From Fistularia commersonii (taxonomy: Eukaryota > Chordata > Actinopteri > Syngnathiformes > Fistulariidae), in assembly GCA_037954325.1 (NCBI GenBank), contig JBBMNZ010000034.1, positions 7,000,001 through 7,064,000 on the forward strand: a stretch of DNA of 64,000 nucleotides. Reading direction: 5' to 3'. Positions 24,937-36,251 of the stretch are shown in pieces. Every line of letters starts with the position of its first letter. Within the stretch, counting starts at the first letter, position 1. Below the pieces are notes generated by a model. It was not told where the DNA came from and made no database searches. It saw nothing but the letters and a program-made list of their open reading frames with translations. Position numbers and translations under genes: made by a program.

Positions 24937-27900
24937 TCTAAATAACAAAAACAGTGGCCTACCCCTACCTTTAAAAAACAACTCTACCACCGGAAATGCA
25001 GATTTTCACGTTTTGTTTACTTTTACATGAATTCCCTTAACGTCACCATTACATTGCATGTGCTAATGTTTACCCTGATTATAACACAACAAAACACGTC
25101 AATATGGCTAAAAGTTATTTTTTCTTAGCATGGGTCAATTTTCTACCCAGTCTGATCGTGATGAGGGCACCCGGTGGACATTCCTAGTTTGGTCTAGTTG
25201 AAGGGGCAAATCATTTTTGGTGGGTTTATATTCAGGCCTATTTTCAGCTCTGTTCATTTATTTGGTTTGTTTGTTTGTCTGTTTTTCGTATAAATAGCCC
25301 GATGCTTTTTACTCTGCACACAATGCCGTGTGTCTGTTGGTGAATGTGCAGTCAAGGAAGAGTGCTTCTGTGATATTGAGTATGAAGCCGGCAGCTACAG
25401 GCTACGTTACCCCCGGTGCAGGGTCACTGTGGTCTGAAATAAAACAGCTAAGCGTCATTATATGATGCCAATGCCGTACCCGCACCCACTTGTGCACCGT
25501 TTACGTCAGTGACTGAATAAGGGACATTCTACAATTTGTCAGTTGTTCGCTCCGAATCGTAGGGTAGACTCGAACCGTGAAATGATATATAAGATTAGTA
25601 TGCGGTAGAATAAACACACTACGGCTACAATTTTTGCTGTGTAATGAAGCAGAGGATGATGATTGGAGTTTTGTTTTTTTTGTCGGGGTCATCTGATTTT
25701 CATAAAATCCTGCTGTGAAGTAGAAAAAAATATTATTCATATGATGCCGATTGGACCGCTCTCGAATGCAAAGACCACGTAGGTCTAAGGTTTCTCTGTG
25801 GAAATTACAAATAAAAAGAAAAATTGAATGCATGCTCACAACCATGCATAAGTAGAACCTCAAATAGGCAGCAGAAAACACGTTGCATTCATGCTGAATT
25901 ACTTACGTTCTTTCCATTTTTAATACGTTTCTGCATCTTATTGCTCACTTGCTTCAGCTAGAATCCTGAAAGTACAAATTCTGTGAAATCATAATGACAA
26001 ATTATGAGGGAGACAGAAATGTTGCATACATCAGACGTTTATAACAGGTTTGTTTGCTTTGACTTATTTTTAGAGGTTTGAAAAGGGCCACTTAAACTAG
26101 TCTCAGTGTGGTTAGACTTAGAATTAAGAATATTATCTTTCTCTCTATTGTTAAGCCGTTTCCCTTGACAGTCCTGTTTTTTTTTTTTCCTTTGTTTCTT
26201 CTCTTTTGGGTCACCGATATTGAAAAGTTATCTCGACAGCACGTAGAGATTCCAATAAGACGAGCTGTCAGTTGTTTCTCAAACCACACACATTATCTCT
26301 GCTAGGATGCATACATTACTCCACAGGATTCTCTCTCAAGCCAAGGTCAAACAGCACCGCTCCCTCTCATTTTGTTAGTGCAGTTTGAAGACATTAACCA
26401 AGAAAAGTGCCCAGAGAAATAAAAGGGAGTGACTGCAGCTCAGAGAAACACAAAAGGGAGTTGGGCTGCAATGTGGGACACTAAACAGAGAGAGAAGTAT
26501 GTGGCCGCGGGCTCTCGCATCACACTGGTCAGGATGAGTGGAGGATAAAGCCGGGGTTGCAGAAGTCTCGAGAGGAGAGACGACTGCATTATTAAACGAA
26601 ATTTTGACTGGAGTGTGAGCGCCGGCTCCGAGTGTCTTGACTACGAACATGACTAACAGCTTGGAGTGAATCCAATTCAATACGGTTCAATTGCTTCATT
26701 AGCATAGAGCAAGTGTTTGCCAAAATATATCAATCACCGTAATTGACATAGCTCAAGAGAAGACCGGCAATAAATGAATTTCAATAAATATGAGTGTAAT
26801 GCGTAGTAATGTGCTACAGAGAACATGTTGACAAGCAATTCTTCTTACTTTTCATTACCTTTCGTTACAGGCTCTGATTCAGGGACGGCTTCGCTTAGCA
26901 TCACTCGGGCAAAACCTCAATGCCACAGCGCGCCGCTTTCCAATTTCGGTGTCTTCGCCGTGGCGTGCATAAAGATGTGGTCAATAGAGAAATAACTTTT
27001 TCCAAATCAGCGTGAAATAGCTCCCCGGGATGTAAAACAGGAACTAACCTAATAAGGATGTATGCGTCGACCACATCTTCTGACTTTGGAATAACTTTGG
27101 CGTCCCGGAGCTTTGAATCCGACCCTGACAAAGACTTCTAACGTGAAGTGGAACGTCGAAGGGAAGCCAGGGCTTACCGTGAGAGATTTGTATTCTGTTC
27201 TCACGCTGGAAATGTGAGGGGCATATGCTTTGAGATTTAAGGGTATTGTGGGTTAAATGTCTAAGGACCGAAAGGCTAAAAATAGCTCCCAGCAATGGAG
27301 GTACGATTCCACACGCTTGAAGCGGGTCGGTGTGTTTGCACCTCTTTCTGTGTGATCACAATGAGTCTGCACGGGTGTGTTATGGCCTTTCTCTGTGTAT
27401 CCGCTCACCTCGCTCTGCATATTCAGAACGCCGCCGCGCTGTCACGCATCCGCATTGGCGTCCGCATCTGCGCCATCCGATTTGTAACACAGACGAGAAA
27501 GTTCAAGCTTGTCGTCGAGCTCAAATGATCTCTCCCTCCCACCTCCGTAATTAAAGCAACTGGAATCCAGGAAAAAAAAGGAAAAGAAAACATTCACAGT
27601 TTTTTTTTTAACCGTCCCTGTCTGTTTAAAAAGGCCAGAAGACAGTAGGCTGGAGAATTATGATACACGGGCCAAGTGGAAGGCGAGCGGAAAGAAAGAA
27701 AAGTAAAGAAAGACGGGAAAAAAAAAGGAGAAAGGTAACAGTAGAGAACAGGAACCGTCTTTGTTCCGACTTCAAAGGGCACTCGAAGCGGCGGCGTCTC
27801 TCCGTCAGGGCTCATTTGAAACACCAGCCATGAATATGGAGGCATGACTTGGTTCAATGAACGCCGGGTCTCCTTAAAAAAAAAAAAAACCTCTGCCGTG

Positions 27901-28039
27901 AGAGAAGATGTGAAGGATGTAGTTCAGGCGATAATGAATTATACGGAAGTGGAGCTGGAGATATGGATGATGCCGGCGGCGGCAGTGTTGCTGGCGTGTC
28001 GTCGCCAGATGCAGTAAACGTACCGTGTATGCAAGCTGC

Positions 28040-28042
<3 letters not shown>

Positions 28043-28074
<32 letters not shown>
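28043..28074. repeat. (GT)n microsatellite
   Basis: About 16 uninterrupted GT units. Four overlapping chance frames on both strands read through it. Confidence 0.97.
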
Positions 28075-28077
<3 letters not shown>

Positions 28078-28768
28078 TTGCCACAGCTTGGACTGAAACG
28101 CAATATAGTGCCACGCGGCAGACCTCCTGGGAATTGCGCCATCCCCAGATGGGGGTTCCTCTGCCATTTCCAACACAGAAAAAGGCCCCCACAGGTGAGG
28201 TCACCTGTTATCGCATTCTTTCCAGAGCCGCAGAGATTTCCTCCGACTTCTCGGGGGGTTTTGATGGTCGTGTCTTTTCATGTCCGAAGCTCTCACAGAC
28301 ATTTCTTATCCATCTACTGGATAAAAACTGCCTTTGGCTCATAAGACATCTCTGTGTGATAGCGGAAGAGATTGTTCCTTTCAACTAATGTTGACAGTAC
28401 AGTGATTTAACACATTTGACCCAGAGGTGGGCAACGGAGATCCATGATTTTTTTGTGATATATCTTCAAATAATGAAAATAAATTGATTTTTTTTTTCTT
28501 TTTCAGTCACAGTTCACATCAGTATACATTCTTAGGTACCCAGATTTTAACGGGTGATATTGTCAAATCCTGACCATCATCGGGTGTCAATATGATTGGA
28601 AAAAGGTAGAAAAATAAATAAAAATCCAATCCAATCCAAATGGATTTCTTTCTACCGTTTCCGCATGTTATGATACATCATAGACGATATCTTAGGTTTA
28701 ATACAGATTCTGCAGCTTCATCTCCCTGTCCAAAAACATGGAGTAGGATTATTCATAGGATGTGTACA

Positions 28769-29115
28769 TAAGATAAGATAGACTTTATTGATCCCACGAT
28801 GGGGTAGCTCAATTGTCAGAGCAGCATTGCAGGACAGAAAAGTGTGTAAATAGTAATAATAAAAGAATATGCAAATAAAGGATATTGGTGGAAAGAAACA
28901 AAGACTGTGTATAATATAAAGAAAAGAATTCAAAAGATAAAATTATTAAAAGAAATAAAAGAAATGCCTTGAGCGGGGAATGGTTATAGAAATAATAAGT
29001 GTACAGTAGGAGATGTGGGTAGTAAAAATGAAATGCTAATAAGTAAGGTTTCCTGGAGAATATATGGATATAATATAAAAACACATATAAGTTGCACAGA
29101 TGAGAGTGGCAGGAG
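28769..29115 (-). mobile_element. Probable LINE 3' end, minus orientation
   Basis: The plus strand starts AAGATAAGATAGACTTTATT then GATCCCACGATGGGG. Its reverse complement is the common fish LINE/SINE terminus ending GGGATCAATAAAGTCTATCTTATC-like sequence. A-rich sequence and GTTGCACAGATGAGAGTG at 29091-29108 follow. No coding remains. The class (L2/Rex-like) is a guess and the 5' boundary is uncertain. Confidence 0.55.
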
Positions 29116-29162
29116 ATGATCGATGATCGAGATGTTTATCTCTACATGGCCCTCTGATTGAC

Positions 29163-29250
29163 TGACAGCTGGAATAGGCTCCGCCCCCCCGCGACCCTGA
29201 GACCAGGATAAACATTATAGATGATAAGTGAATTCATTGATGAATGTTTC
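29163..29250 (+). repeat. SINE 3'-tail fragment
   Basis: Contains ACAGCTGGAATAGGCTCCG, CGCGACCCTGAGACCAGGAT and a tail of GAATTCATTGATGAATG, the same signature as the 3' ends at 1677-1980 and 30704-30945. The tRNA-like head is absent. Confidence 0.65.
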
Positions 29251-30703
29251 CTGACGTTGCCGCATCCGAATTCATGCAGCAGCATAAATCTATGGATTTT
29301 GGCTCATATATCAATGAAGTTCTCTCACAAGAAACATTGACTTATTCATAACTAAGTAGAGGCGCATAGTTAATGTAGTTTCAGTTGACTGGTTCAATCG
29401 AACCCTCCTTGCACCAGGATGGAGATTTCTCAATCAGTTTTTCAGCACCATTCATGTTTTTTCTTCTCTGGTTCAACAAATAAATTTCCCCGGTCTCTGT
29501 CACGCGATGCTTTTGTGAAAAAGTTTGTTTGGGACTCATAAGTTGACCAAATTTTTGGCATTTTCTTTCAAAGTTATTTAAAGTTAATGTCATTTTTCAT
29601 CACGTGCAATGATGGCGCAATGTTCTTCTGTTGTTGCTGTAGGGTGAGTTGCAAGGGTACGACAGTTATACATCTTAATGCAAAATAGTCCAACGCTTCA
29701 GCAGAGTCACCGCTTCTAAAAACTTTTCTCTCTGATTTCCTGTCTTGACAAAAAAAAAAAAAAAAGGAGGATAAAACCCCAGATACAATGTTACGGCACT
29801 GATCCAAGAAGAAGTAGAGGCCAAAGAAATGTGAGGCTTTGAGAGCATTAGCCTTTAGGAGCGATGGGACTAGAGCAACAGATCTCTCCTCTTTGACTGT
29901 AAGCCCTTCTTCTCAGCGGGATAAGACGAGCGTCCCTTTTACTCCTGCCTTACAAAATGTAAAACAATCCTGTCCTTCCAGTCTTTCTTTCCGTCATTTG
30001 TTAGTATTTTTCACACTTTTAAAGGGTTCTTTCTCTCCCGTCACTGCTGCCGCTATCCAAACTCGCTCGCTATTATGTACATATATTAGATCCATGCCGC
30101 TCTGGAAAGCTTGGTTCCTTGATGAAGAACTGAAACACACAGGCGGAAGAAGAGAACATCTGGCATGAAATATTCATTTCTATCGTTCGCTAAGGACCCG
30201 CGAATGATGCTCTATATGAGGGCCTCCTGTCAGATGCACTCTGCTTATCGATGATCCTCCAAGAACTCCAGAAGTCTTCATTCTCTAATATCATACATAT
30301 TTTAGCGCTTAATCTTCCTACAGTTACACTGTATGCCTGGAATAATTGTTTGAGTAATTACCTACCAATGGCTAAATACAGCAAGTGTCCTAAGTTCAGT
30401 TTTTAATGGACCACTAAGAGGATTTCGTACGATGGAAATGCATTCAGACGTAACTTCACCGGAGTAGCTCGTAACCATTTTCATAAGTAGGTAATAATAC
30501 GGCTAGGCATTTATTTTGCATTTTATATTTTAAGACATCTGGGAAACCATAATAAGTGATTCGTGAAAGTAAGATTAAGGAGCCTCTTTATTTTCCCTAG
30601 GAAAGGAAGAAATAGTTAATCAGTTAGTACACAGTACATTGTATAGTACAATATGTCATCTGAAAAGATCTCACAACACAATTATTTGCACTGGCAATTA
30701 TTA

Positions 30704-30945
30704 CCACGGTTATGCAGTGGTTGGTCTCCATGTTCTCCCCGTGTCTGCAAAGATTTCTTCCAAGCTCCCCTCGTCGGAGACTCTAAATTACCCAGAATCG
30801 TGAACGCGTTAGTGAGCGCTTGTATCTCTCCAGTGTAGCCCTGTTATCGTCTCTGGACCGGTCCAGGGTGAACCTCTTAGCAGCCGGGATGGGCTCCAAA
30901 CCCCCCCGGGACCCCAAGTGCAGGATAAGCGGTCTAGATAATTGT
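30704..30945 (+). repeat. SINE, DANA/V-SINE-like, internally deleted
   Basis: Starts CCACGGTTATGCAGTGG and jumps to TCTCCATGTTCTCCCCGTG, so most of the tRNA-like head including the B box is missing. The tail has CAGCCGGGATGGGCTCC, a seven-C run, GACCCCAAGTGCAGGATAAG and CGGTCTAGATAATT. It lies 40 bases upstream of the target duplication of the LINE at 31003. Confidence 0.7.
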
Positions 30946-30985
30946 TACCGCCAGCGCCTCCCCCTCTTTCTGTATTTCTCAAACT

Positions 30986-31002
30986 GTCATACAGGTGTTC
31001 TG
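30986..31002. repeat. Left target-site duplication of the LINE
   Basis: GTCATACAGGTGTTCTG, identical over 17 bases to 31827-31843. The last bases may also belong to the element, since its reading frame appears to start within CTGTTAGACAG. Confidence 0.9.
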
Positions 31003-31826
31003 TTAGACAGGAATCCCCATGGACCATGATGTTTGCAGATGACATTGTGATCTGTAGTGAGAGCAGGGAACAGGTAGAGGAAAATCTAGAGAGGTGGAGG
31101 TATGCTCTGGAAAGGAGAGGAATGAAAGTTAGTCGCAGCAAGACAGAATATATGTGTGTGAATGAGAGGAACTCGGGTGGAACGGTGAGGCTACAGGAGG
31201 TGGGGATCAAGAAGCTGGAGGATCTCGGGTACTAGGGGTCGACAGTCCAGAGCAACTGAGAGTGTGGAAAAGAGGTGAAGAGACGGGTTCAAGCAGGTTG
31301 GAATGGATGGAGGAAAGTGTCAGGGGTACGAAGAGATAGAAGACTATCAGCCAGAATAAAAGGAAAGGTGTACAAGGCAGTGGTGAGACCAGCGATGATG
31401 TATGGACTGGAAACTGTTACAATGACCAAAAGACAGCAGGCAGAACTAGAGGTTGCAGAGATGAGGATGTTGAGGTTCTCTTTGGGAGTGACCAGGATGG
31501 ATAGGATCAGGAATGAGTCTATCAGAGGATCAGCACATGTTAGATGTTTTGGAGAGAAGGTCAGAGAAGCCAGACTGAGATGGTTCGGTCACGTACAGAG
31601 GAGGGATAGAGAATATATTGGTAAACGGATACTGGGATTGGAGCTGCCAGACAAGAGGTCTCGAGGAAGACCAAAGAGAAGATTTATGGACGTAGTGAGA
31701 GAGGATATGAAGGTAGTTGGTGTGAGAGAGGAGGATCCAGAGAATAGGGTTAGATGGAGAAAGTTGACTCGCTGTGGCGACCCCTGACGGGAAAAGCCAA
31801 AAGAAGGAGAAGAAGAAGAAGAAGAA
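31003..31826 (+). mobile_element. 5'-truncated RTE-like LINE with reverse-transcriptase C-terminal half, 17-bp target duplication
   Basis: The coding relic runs from about 31000 to 31787 in one frame. It begins RQESPWTMMFADD, where FADD is the reverse-transcriptase catalytic box. It continues SRSKTEYMCVNE, the thumb/C-terminal segment MMYGLETVTMTKRQ, RWFGHVQRRD and RGRPKRRFMDVVREDMK, and ends WRKLTRCGDP-stop. Two in-frame stops break it: TAG at 31233-31235 and TGA at 31257-31259. No frameshift is visible. The 3' end is GGGAAAAGCC then (GAA)n. Flanking direct repeats GTCATACAGGTGTTCTG at 30986-31002 and 31827-31843 mark a target-primed insertion. RTE-like is my placement; the clade is not proven. 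Confidence 0.93.
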
Positions 31827-31843
31827 GTCATACAGGTGTTCTG
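31827..31843. repeat. Right target-site duplication of the LINE
   Basis: GTCATACAGGTGTTCTG directly after the (GAA)n tail, a perfect copy of 30986-31002. Confidence 0.9.
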
Positions 31844-32327
31844 CGTTGTCATCACAACACCTGAAGTCAAACAACTGCGGCCAATCCCTACGCGCTGACT
31901 TCTCTGAAGGCAAACACAAGCATTCAGCGAGGTGGCTGACGCGCAGAACTCCAAAGGGCGGGAACCGCTGCGTCCTAACTGTTTGCTTTGTGAGGCCAAC
32001 TTATTCTGTGGGTGTTGAAGCAAAATATTGTGATGGTGTTGGGGTTGCTGACTCAACCACATTCGGGTATGGTGGATTTTGTTTACCTTCGTTCTGCCTG
32101 CAGACTCTTAGATTCTCCTAATGTGGACACTCGGACTCTCTTCTTAATAGATTTATTGCATACCAGTTACATCTGATTTGGTTGCCGTAATGTAATTTGA
32201 ATGAAGGTGTCAGTTGCTGAACTATTACCTCACCAGACATTCGGAAAACTAAATACAAATAATTTCTCAGTGTAAATTTTTAATTCCTCTTCCTTCAGCC
32301 GCAGGGAATCTTCAAATCTTTGTACTT

Positions 32328-32511
32328 AAGACCTTAAATCACTTTATAGCCTTGACTTTGACACTTTTTCTAATTCCACCTCCTTCTTTTTACTGTATAT
32401 ACAATTTGCTACTATTATTTATTATTCTAATGTTTTACTTGAAACTCTGGCACAACAATTTCCTTCGGGATAAATAAAGTTGTTCTTATTCTTAATATTC
32501 TTATTCTTAAA
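32328..32511 (+). mobile_element. LINE 3'-terminal fragment with (ATTCTT)n tail, plus orientation
   Basis: Runs from AAGACCTTAAATCACTTTAT through TTGACTTTGACACTTT, CTTGAAACTCTGGCACAACA and TTCCTTCGGGATAAATAAAG to a tail of TTCTTATTCTTA units at 32483-32511. The region at 42395-42600 is its reverse complement over most of its length. The polymer tail and shared truncated 3' end indicate a retroelement. Its class (CR1/L2/Rex-like) is inferred only from the terminal motif. Confidence 0.75.
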
Positions 32512-33118
32512 GCGGCAGGCTGACGACATTGACAAAAGTCTAAATATAATCTTAGAGTCCAACACGTGTATCGTATTGTATTTCATTCATTCATTTATCT
32601 ATTTAAATTTTTGCTCTTTTTGGAAAACAGTTTTCTTTACTGAAGTGGTGATTTGTCTCAAGACTCTTGAGAAAAAATAATTCCGCCCGTCATTTATGTG
32701 GAAAACTTACATTCTCGTTGATGTGGTTTGATTCAAGTGCTCTCTGAGCCGATGTCATCAACCTTGAGATGCAAACCCCCTCCTACTTCTCACCATGGTG
32801 CTCAAACAAATGAAAAAAAAATATCACTTTTTAGAAGGTTTGCTCTTTCCTGTGCCCCAAATGTTAATTTTCTACGTATGGGTATGACCCAAAACTGTCT
32901 TGGCATTACTTTTCATGAAGAGGTCTGTTTTGCAGTATTTTACACAAATAAAAAACAACGTTGCCGTGATAATCCCGTGCTTGTTTTCTTTTTTTCTTCC
33001 CAGTATTTACGTACTGTCCCACAGCAGTTGAGCTTTTGATGTTGTTGTGTTTTTCACCTCCTTAATTTCCTGCTTTGTCTGTTTGCGTTCACAGTACGGT
33101 TAGCCTACATCCACGCTA

Positions 33119-33143
33119 ACACACACACACACACACACACACC
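33119..33143. repeat. (AC)n microsatellite
   Basis: About 12 AC units. Confidence 0.95.
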
Positions 33144-33888
33144 TCCCATCTGCCCCTCGAGCTCCACATGAAACACCACACTGTTGCTCAGCAGCCAGTC
33201 GGTGCCTGCTGCTTTAAAGCCCAAGCAGCAGGCTGACAGTCAGCAAAGCCTTACAAGGCTATTCTCAGCTGTGGCTGCTGTTACCGGTGATGACCTGCTA
33301 GACCTGTTCCCCGGTATACTGATGTGGTTCGATATGCAGCGTGGGCCATGTAGGAGTCACAAGTCTTGTTTAAACACTCGCTCTCTCTGGCTCAGTGGGG
33401 CTCACCTTGCATGCTGAATTTAGCTCTCAGGCTCTGGCTTTTACTGCCTTCTCACCGTGTACCTACTGCCTCGTCTTGCCGCGCTACATTTTTCAGCCTC
33501 GCGTACATTTAGCCTCGCTATGTAACCTTGCTTTGTTTGTCTTCTTTGCATATTATCAATCACCTTATGCCTCGACTGAGTTTATTCTATTCCCTGCCCC
33601 GTTTTCACTTTCTTCCATCCTCCTATTGTTATGATTACCTTATCACAGAAATTCATTTTCATGTCCTTGCGAGGATGAACAGTCATGTGGCCTAGTTTTC
33701 TGTTCCGCAATGTAAGTTTTTTTCTTTGATAAGTTGTTTTCTTTTCCTTTAATTATCCACAGATTCATAAAATGAAAAAGAAAAGGTATCCTAAAAAATG
33801 GCCCGGGATTCAAATTATTTCCCGAGGTTATGTGGCACTGTAAGGCCATTATAACCCCAAGCCAGTCATCTCCTAAAACGATGCTGTT

Positions 33889-33903
33889 GGGGGGGAGGGG
33901 GGG
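33889..33903 (+). repeat. G-run, G7-A-G7
   Basis: Two seven-base G-runs separated by a single A. Short, but G-quadruplex-compatible. Confidence 0.85.
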
Positions 33904-34625
33904 ACATCTTGAAGGCAGAACAGATTAAATGATCCTGAAATCATTTGAGCCCTCAGGGCACCACAATTTGCCCCAATTAATTGTGTTTGTCAGAGCGTGA
34001 AAGTCCAAGGTCTCCTCACTGGCAGTAGGAGGAGAGAGCAGAAACGTCTTATGTGGCCCAGTGGTGCCATTCCTGGCCAGACCTTGGCTTTGTCTCTTCT
34101 GCGGTGCCTCAGCAGCCGGTCTGGGTCTGCAGGTTCACACACCTACCATGTTTGGTGGGTTTGGGTTGGTTAAACTCCGTAGAATTTACTGGATTACTGG
34201 TTAATTTAAAGGCAACTTTGATAGTCCTCAGACATTACATCCATAATCAGTGATATGACTTTTGGACTTGACTTGAATGTTTCAAAAGAACAGGAGCTCG
34301 TTGTGAATTTGATTGTGTGGAGCATCGTCAGCATCGAAAAAAGTTGGTTGCAGCCCAGTGTGTGTTTGTATGGATCTCTAACTCCTTTGTCAGACAAATT
34401 TATAAACTCATGAGTTTTTTTCTAACACCACCTCTGACTTCTCGAGTTTGATTTCACAGTCTGTTAGTCTACTAGAACTTAAGAGACGTGCAGGATCAGC
34501 CTCTGCTCGGTGTAAAGTATGTTGACAACGAATGAATGAATGTCTTACGGACTGGTAAGCTTATTGCATGCTCACCGAGTGTCAGATTTTTCAAAAGTAT
34601 ATATCCTATTGTGTCAGGTTACGGT

Positions 34626-34978
34626 CTTCTTACGCTTTTCCTTTCAGCTGCTCCCTTCAGTGAATCGCCATGGCGAATTATCTGAGTCCATCTAACCCTC
34701 TCCTCTTCATCCTCCTCTCTCGCATCCCATGTCCTCTTTCACTCCATCTATAAATTTCCTCCGTGGTCTTACCCAAGTTCTCTTACCTGGCAGATACAAC
34801 CTTCGCCCCAGATCTTCACTATCCCTCCTCTGTCCATGTCCAAACATCTTGGACTTTACCACCAACATCAAACGTGCACTGTCACTCTGAAGCGTTCATT
34901 CCTGATTCTATCCATCCTCCTCTCTCCCAAAGGGAAGCTCAACATGCTCACCTCTGCTACGATTACCGTATACAGACG
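34626..34978 (-). mobile_element. Degraded RTE-like LINE 3' end, minus orientation (third copy of the family)
   Basis: The plus strand reads CTTCTTACGCTTTTCCTTTC, then GAATCGCCATGGCGAAT, then TCCATCTAACCCTCTCC. This is the reverse complement of the 3' end of the LINE at 31003-31826 (AGATGGA, CGCTGTGGCGACCCCTGA, GGGAAAAGCC). Further on, CTATCCATCCTCCTCTCTCC and CAAAGGGAAGCTCAACATGC correspond to its MDRIR and MLRFSLGV-coding part. Many substitutions and small deletions break every frame. No clear target duplication was found. Confidence 0.8.
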
Positions 34979-35118
34979 GGTTACCTGAGCATTGTTCTCA
35001 TGGATTTATTCTCCAACAGAAGAATGAAAACCTGCACTTACTTCTAACATGTCAAAAGTTGACAAAGTTTTGTTTAATGTTGCAGAAACATTTCACTCAC
35101 CTCAGCAGAAAAAATCTA

Positions 35119-36251
35119 CACTATATGGCCAAAAGTATTCACTCACCTGCCTTGACTTGCATATGAACTTAAGTGACACAATATTCCAAATCCATAGGGT
35201 TCAATTTGACATCGGTCAGCTAAAAACAGCTTCAGCTCTTTTTGAGAAGGCTGTCCACAGAGAGAGTGTTTATGGGAATATTTGACCATTCTTCCAGAAG
35301 CGCATTTGTGAGGTCACACTGAGAAGGCCTGACTTTCAGTTGCCGCTCTAATTCATCCCAGAGGTGCTCTATCGAGTTGAGGTCAGAACTCTGTGCAGGC
35401 CAGTCAAGTTCATCTGTCATCCACGTCTTTATGGACCTTGCTTTGTGCACTGGTGCACATTCATGTTGGAACAGGCAGGGGCCAGCTCCAAACTGTTCCC
35501 ACAAAATTGGGAGCACGGAATTGTCCAAAATGTTTTGCTTAAGCTTTCAGAGTTCCTTTCACTGGAACTAAGATGTCGAGCCCGAAAAACAACCCCACCA
35601 AACTTCACACTTGGAACAACGCATTCAGACAAGTAACGTTCTCCCGGCAACCGCCAAACTCTGACTCGTGGCCAAACGGATTGCCAGAGAACGGCTCCGC
35701 ACTGCTCTCGAGTCCAGCGGCGGCGTGCTTTACACCACTGCAGCCGACGCTTTTGAATTACACTCGGTGACATGTGGCTCGGATGCAGCTGCTCGGCCAT
35801 GGAAACCCATTCTATGAAGCTCCCGCTGTTCTTGAGCTAATCTGAAGGCCACATGAAGTTTGGAAATTTGGTAGCGATTGACTCGCACTATGCAACATCT
35901 CGCTGTCAGTTTACGTGGCCTACCACCTGGTGGCTGAGTTGCCGTCATTCCAAAACACTGTTCTATAATACAGTTGACACACAAATTTCTATAATACAAA
36001 TTATAATACAAAATTTCTTACTTAGGAGCGAGGAAATTTCACGACTCGATCTGTTGCACAGGTGGCATCCTAGCACAGTTCCACGCTGGAATTCACTGAG
36101 TTCCTGAGAGCAACCCGCTCTTTCATAAATGTTTGTAAAAACAGTCTGCATGCCGAGTTGCTTGATTTTATACACCTGTTGCCATGGAAGTAATAGGAAC
36201 ACCTGATACTGATTATTTGGATGGTTGAGCAAATACTTTTGGCCATATAGT
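35119..36251 (-). mobile_element. Tc1-type transposon with inactivated transposase
   Basis: Terminal inverted repeats: CACTATATGGCCAAAAGTAT at 35119-35138 and, on the right, AATACTTTTGGCCATATAGT at 36232-36251, with TA flanks. Between them lies a minus-strand transposase relic in several frames. Recognisable pieces in order are an N-terminal helix-turn-helix part (SQELSEFQRGTVLGCHLCN, near 36110-36050), a GRPRK hook (about 35925), RWTREQ..VLW, VWRLPGERYL, KFGG, then LWEQFGAG, FQHECAPVHKARSIKTW, DLNSIEHLWDELE and a C-terminal LLEEWSNIPI. Confidence 0.92.
35232..36150 (-). pseudogene. Tc1-type transposase pseudogene
   Basis: Reads from about 36150 down to 35232 on the minus strand in at least three frames. 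The DDE catalytic triad is broken: the region that should contain the first Asp (around VLWQSVWP, near 35690) lacks the expected SDESRF-type motif, and the second Asp appears as Glu in FQHECAPVHK. The final Glu in EHLWDELE is kept. A middle segment with the usual VWGCFS motif is missing, so no active enzyme is encoded. Confidence 0.85.

Larger units (their letters stand above)
12737..28768. other. Sixteen kilobases of non-coding intronic sequence, mostly free of recognised transposons
   Basis: No gene recognised on either strand. Holds microsatellites near 13552-13583, 13721-13772, 15229-15280, 15609-15631, 17500-17555 and 28043-28074, T-runs at 16735-16757 and 23112-23136, and a long trinucleotide block at 24791-24936. 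The longest non-repeat frame (20429-20842) shows no domain. A stretch at about 18597-18860 resembles an interspersed repeat I could not name. Confidence 0.65.

Noticed and set aside
27853..28388. Several overlapping frames with Cys-Val or Thr-His repeats
   Set aside because: All are translations of the (GT)n tract at 28043-28074 in different frames.
31530..32062. Two long minus-strand open frames (129 and 157 codons)
   Set aside because: They are antisense readings of the plus-strand LINE and its (GAA)n tail, which reads as poly-Phe/Ser.
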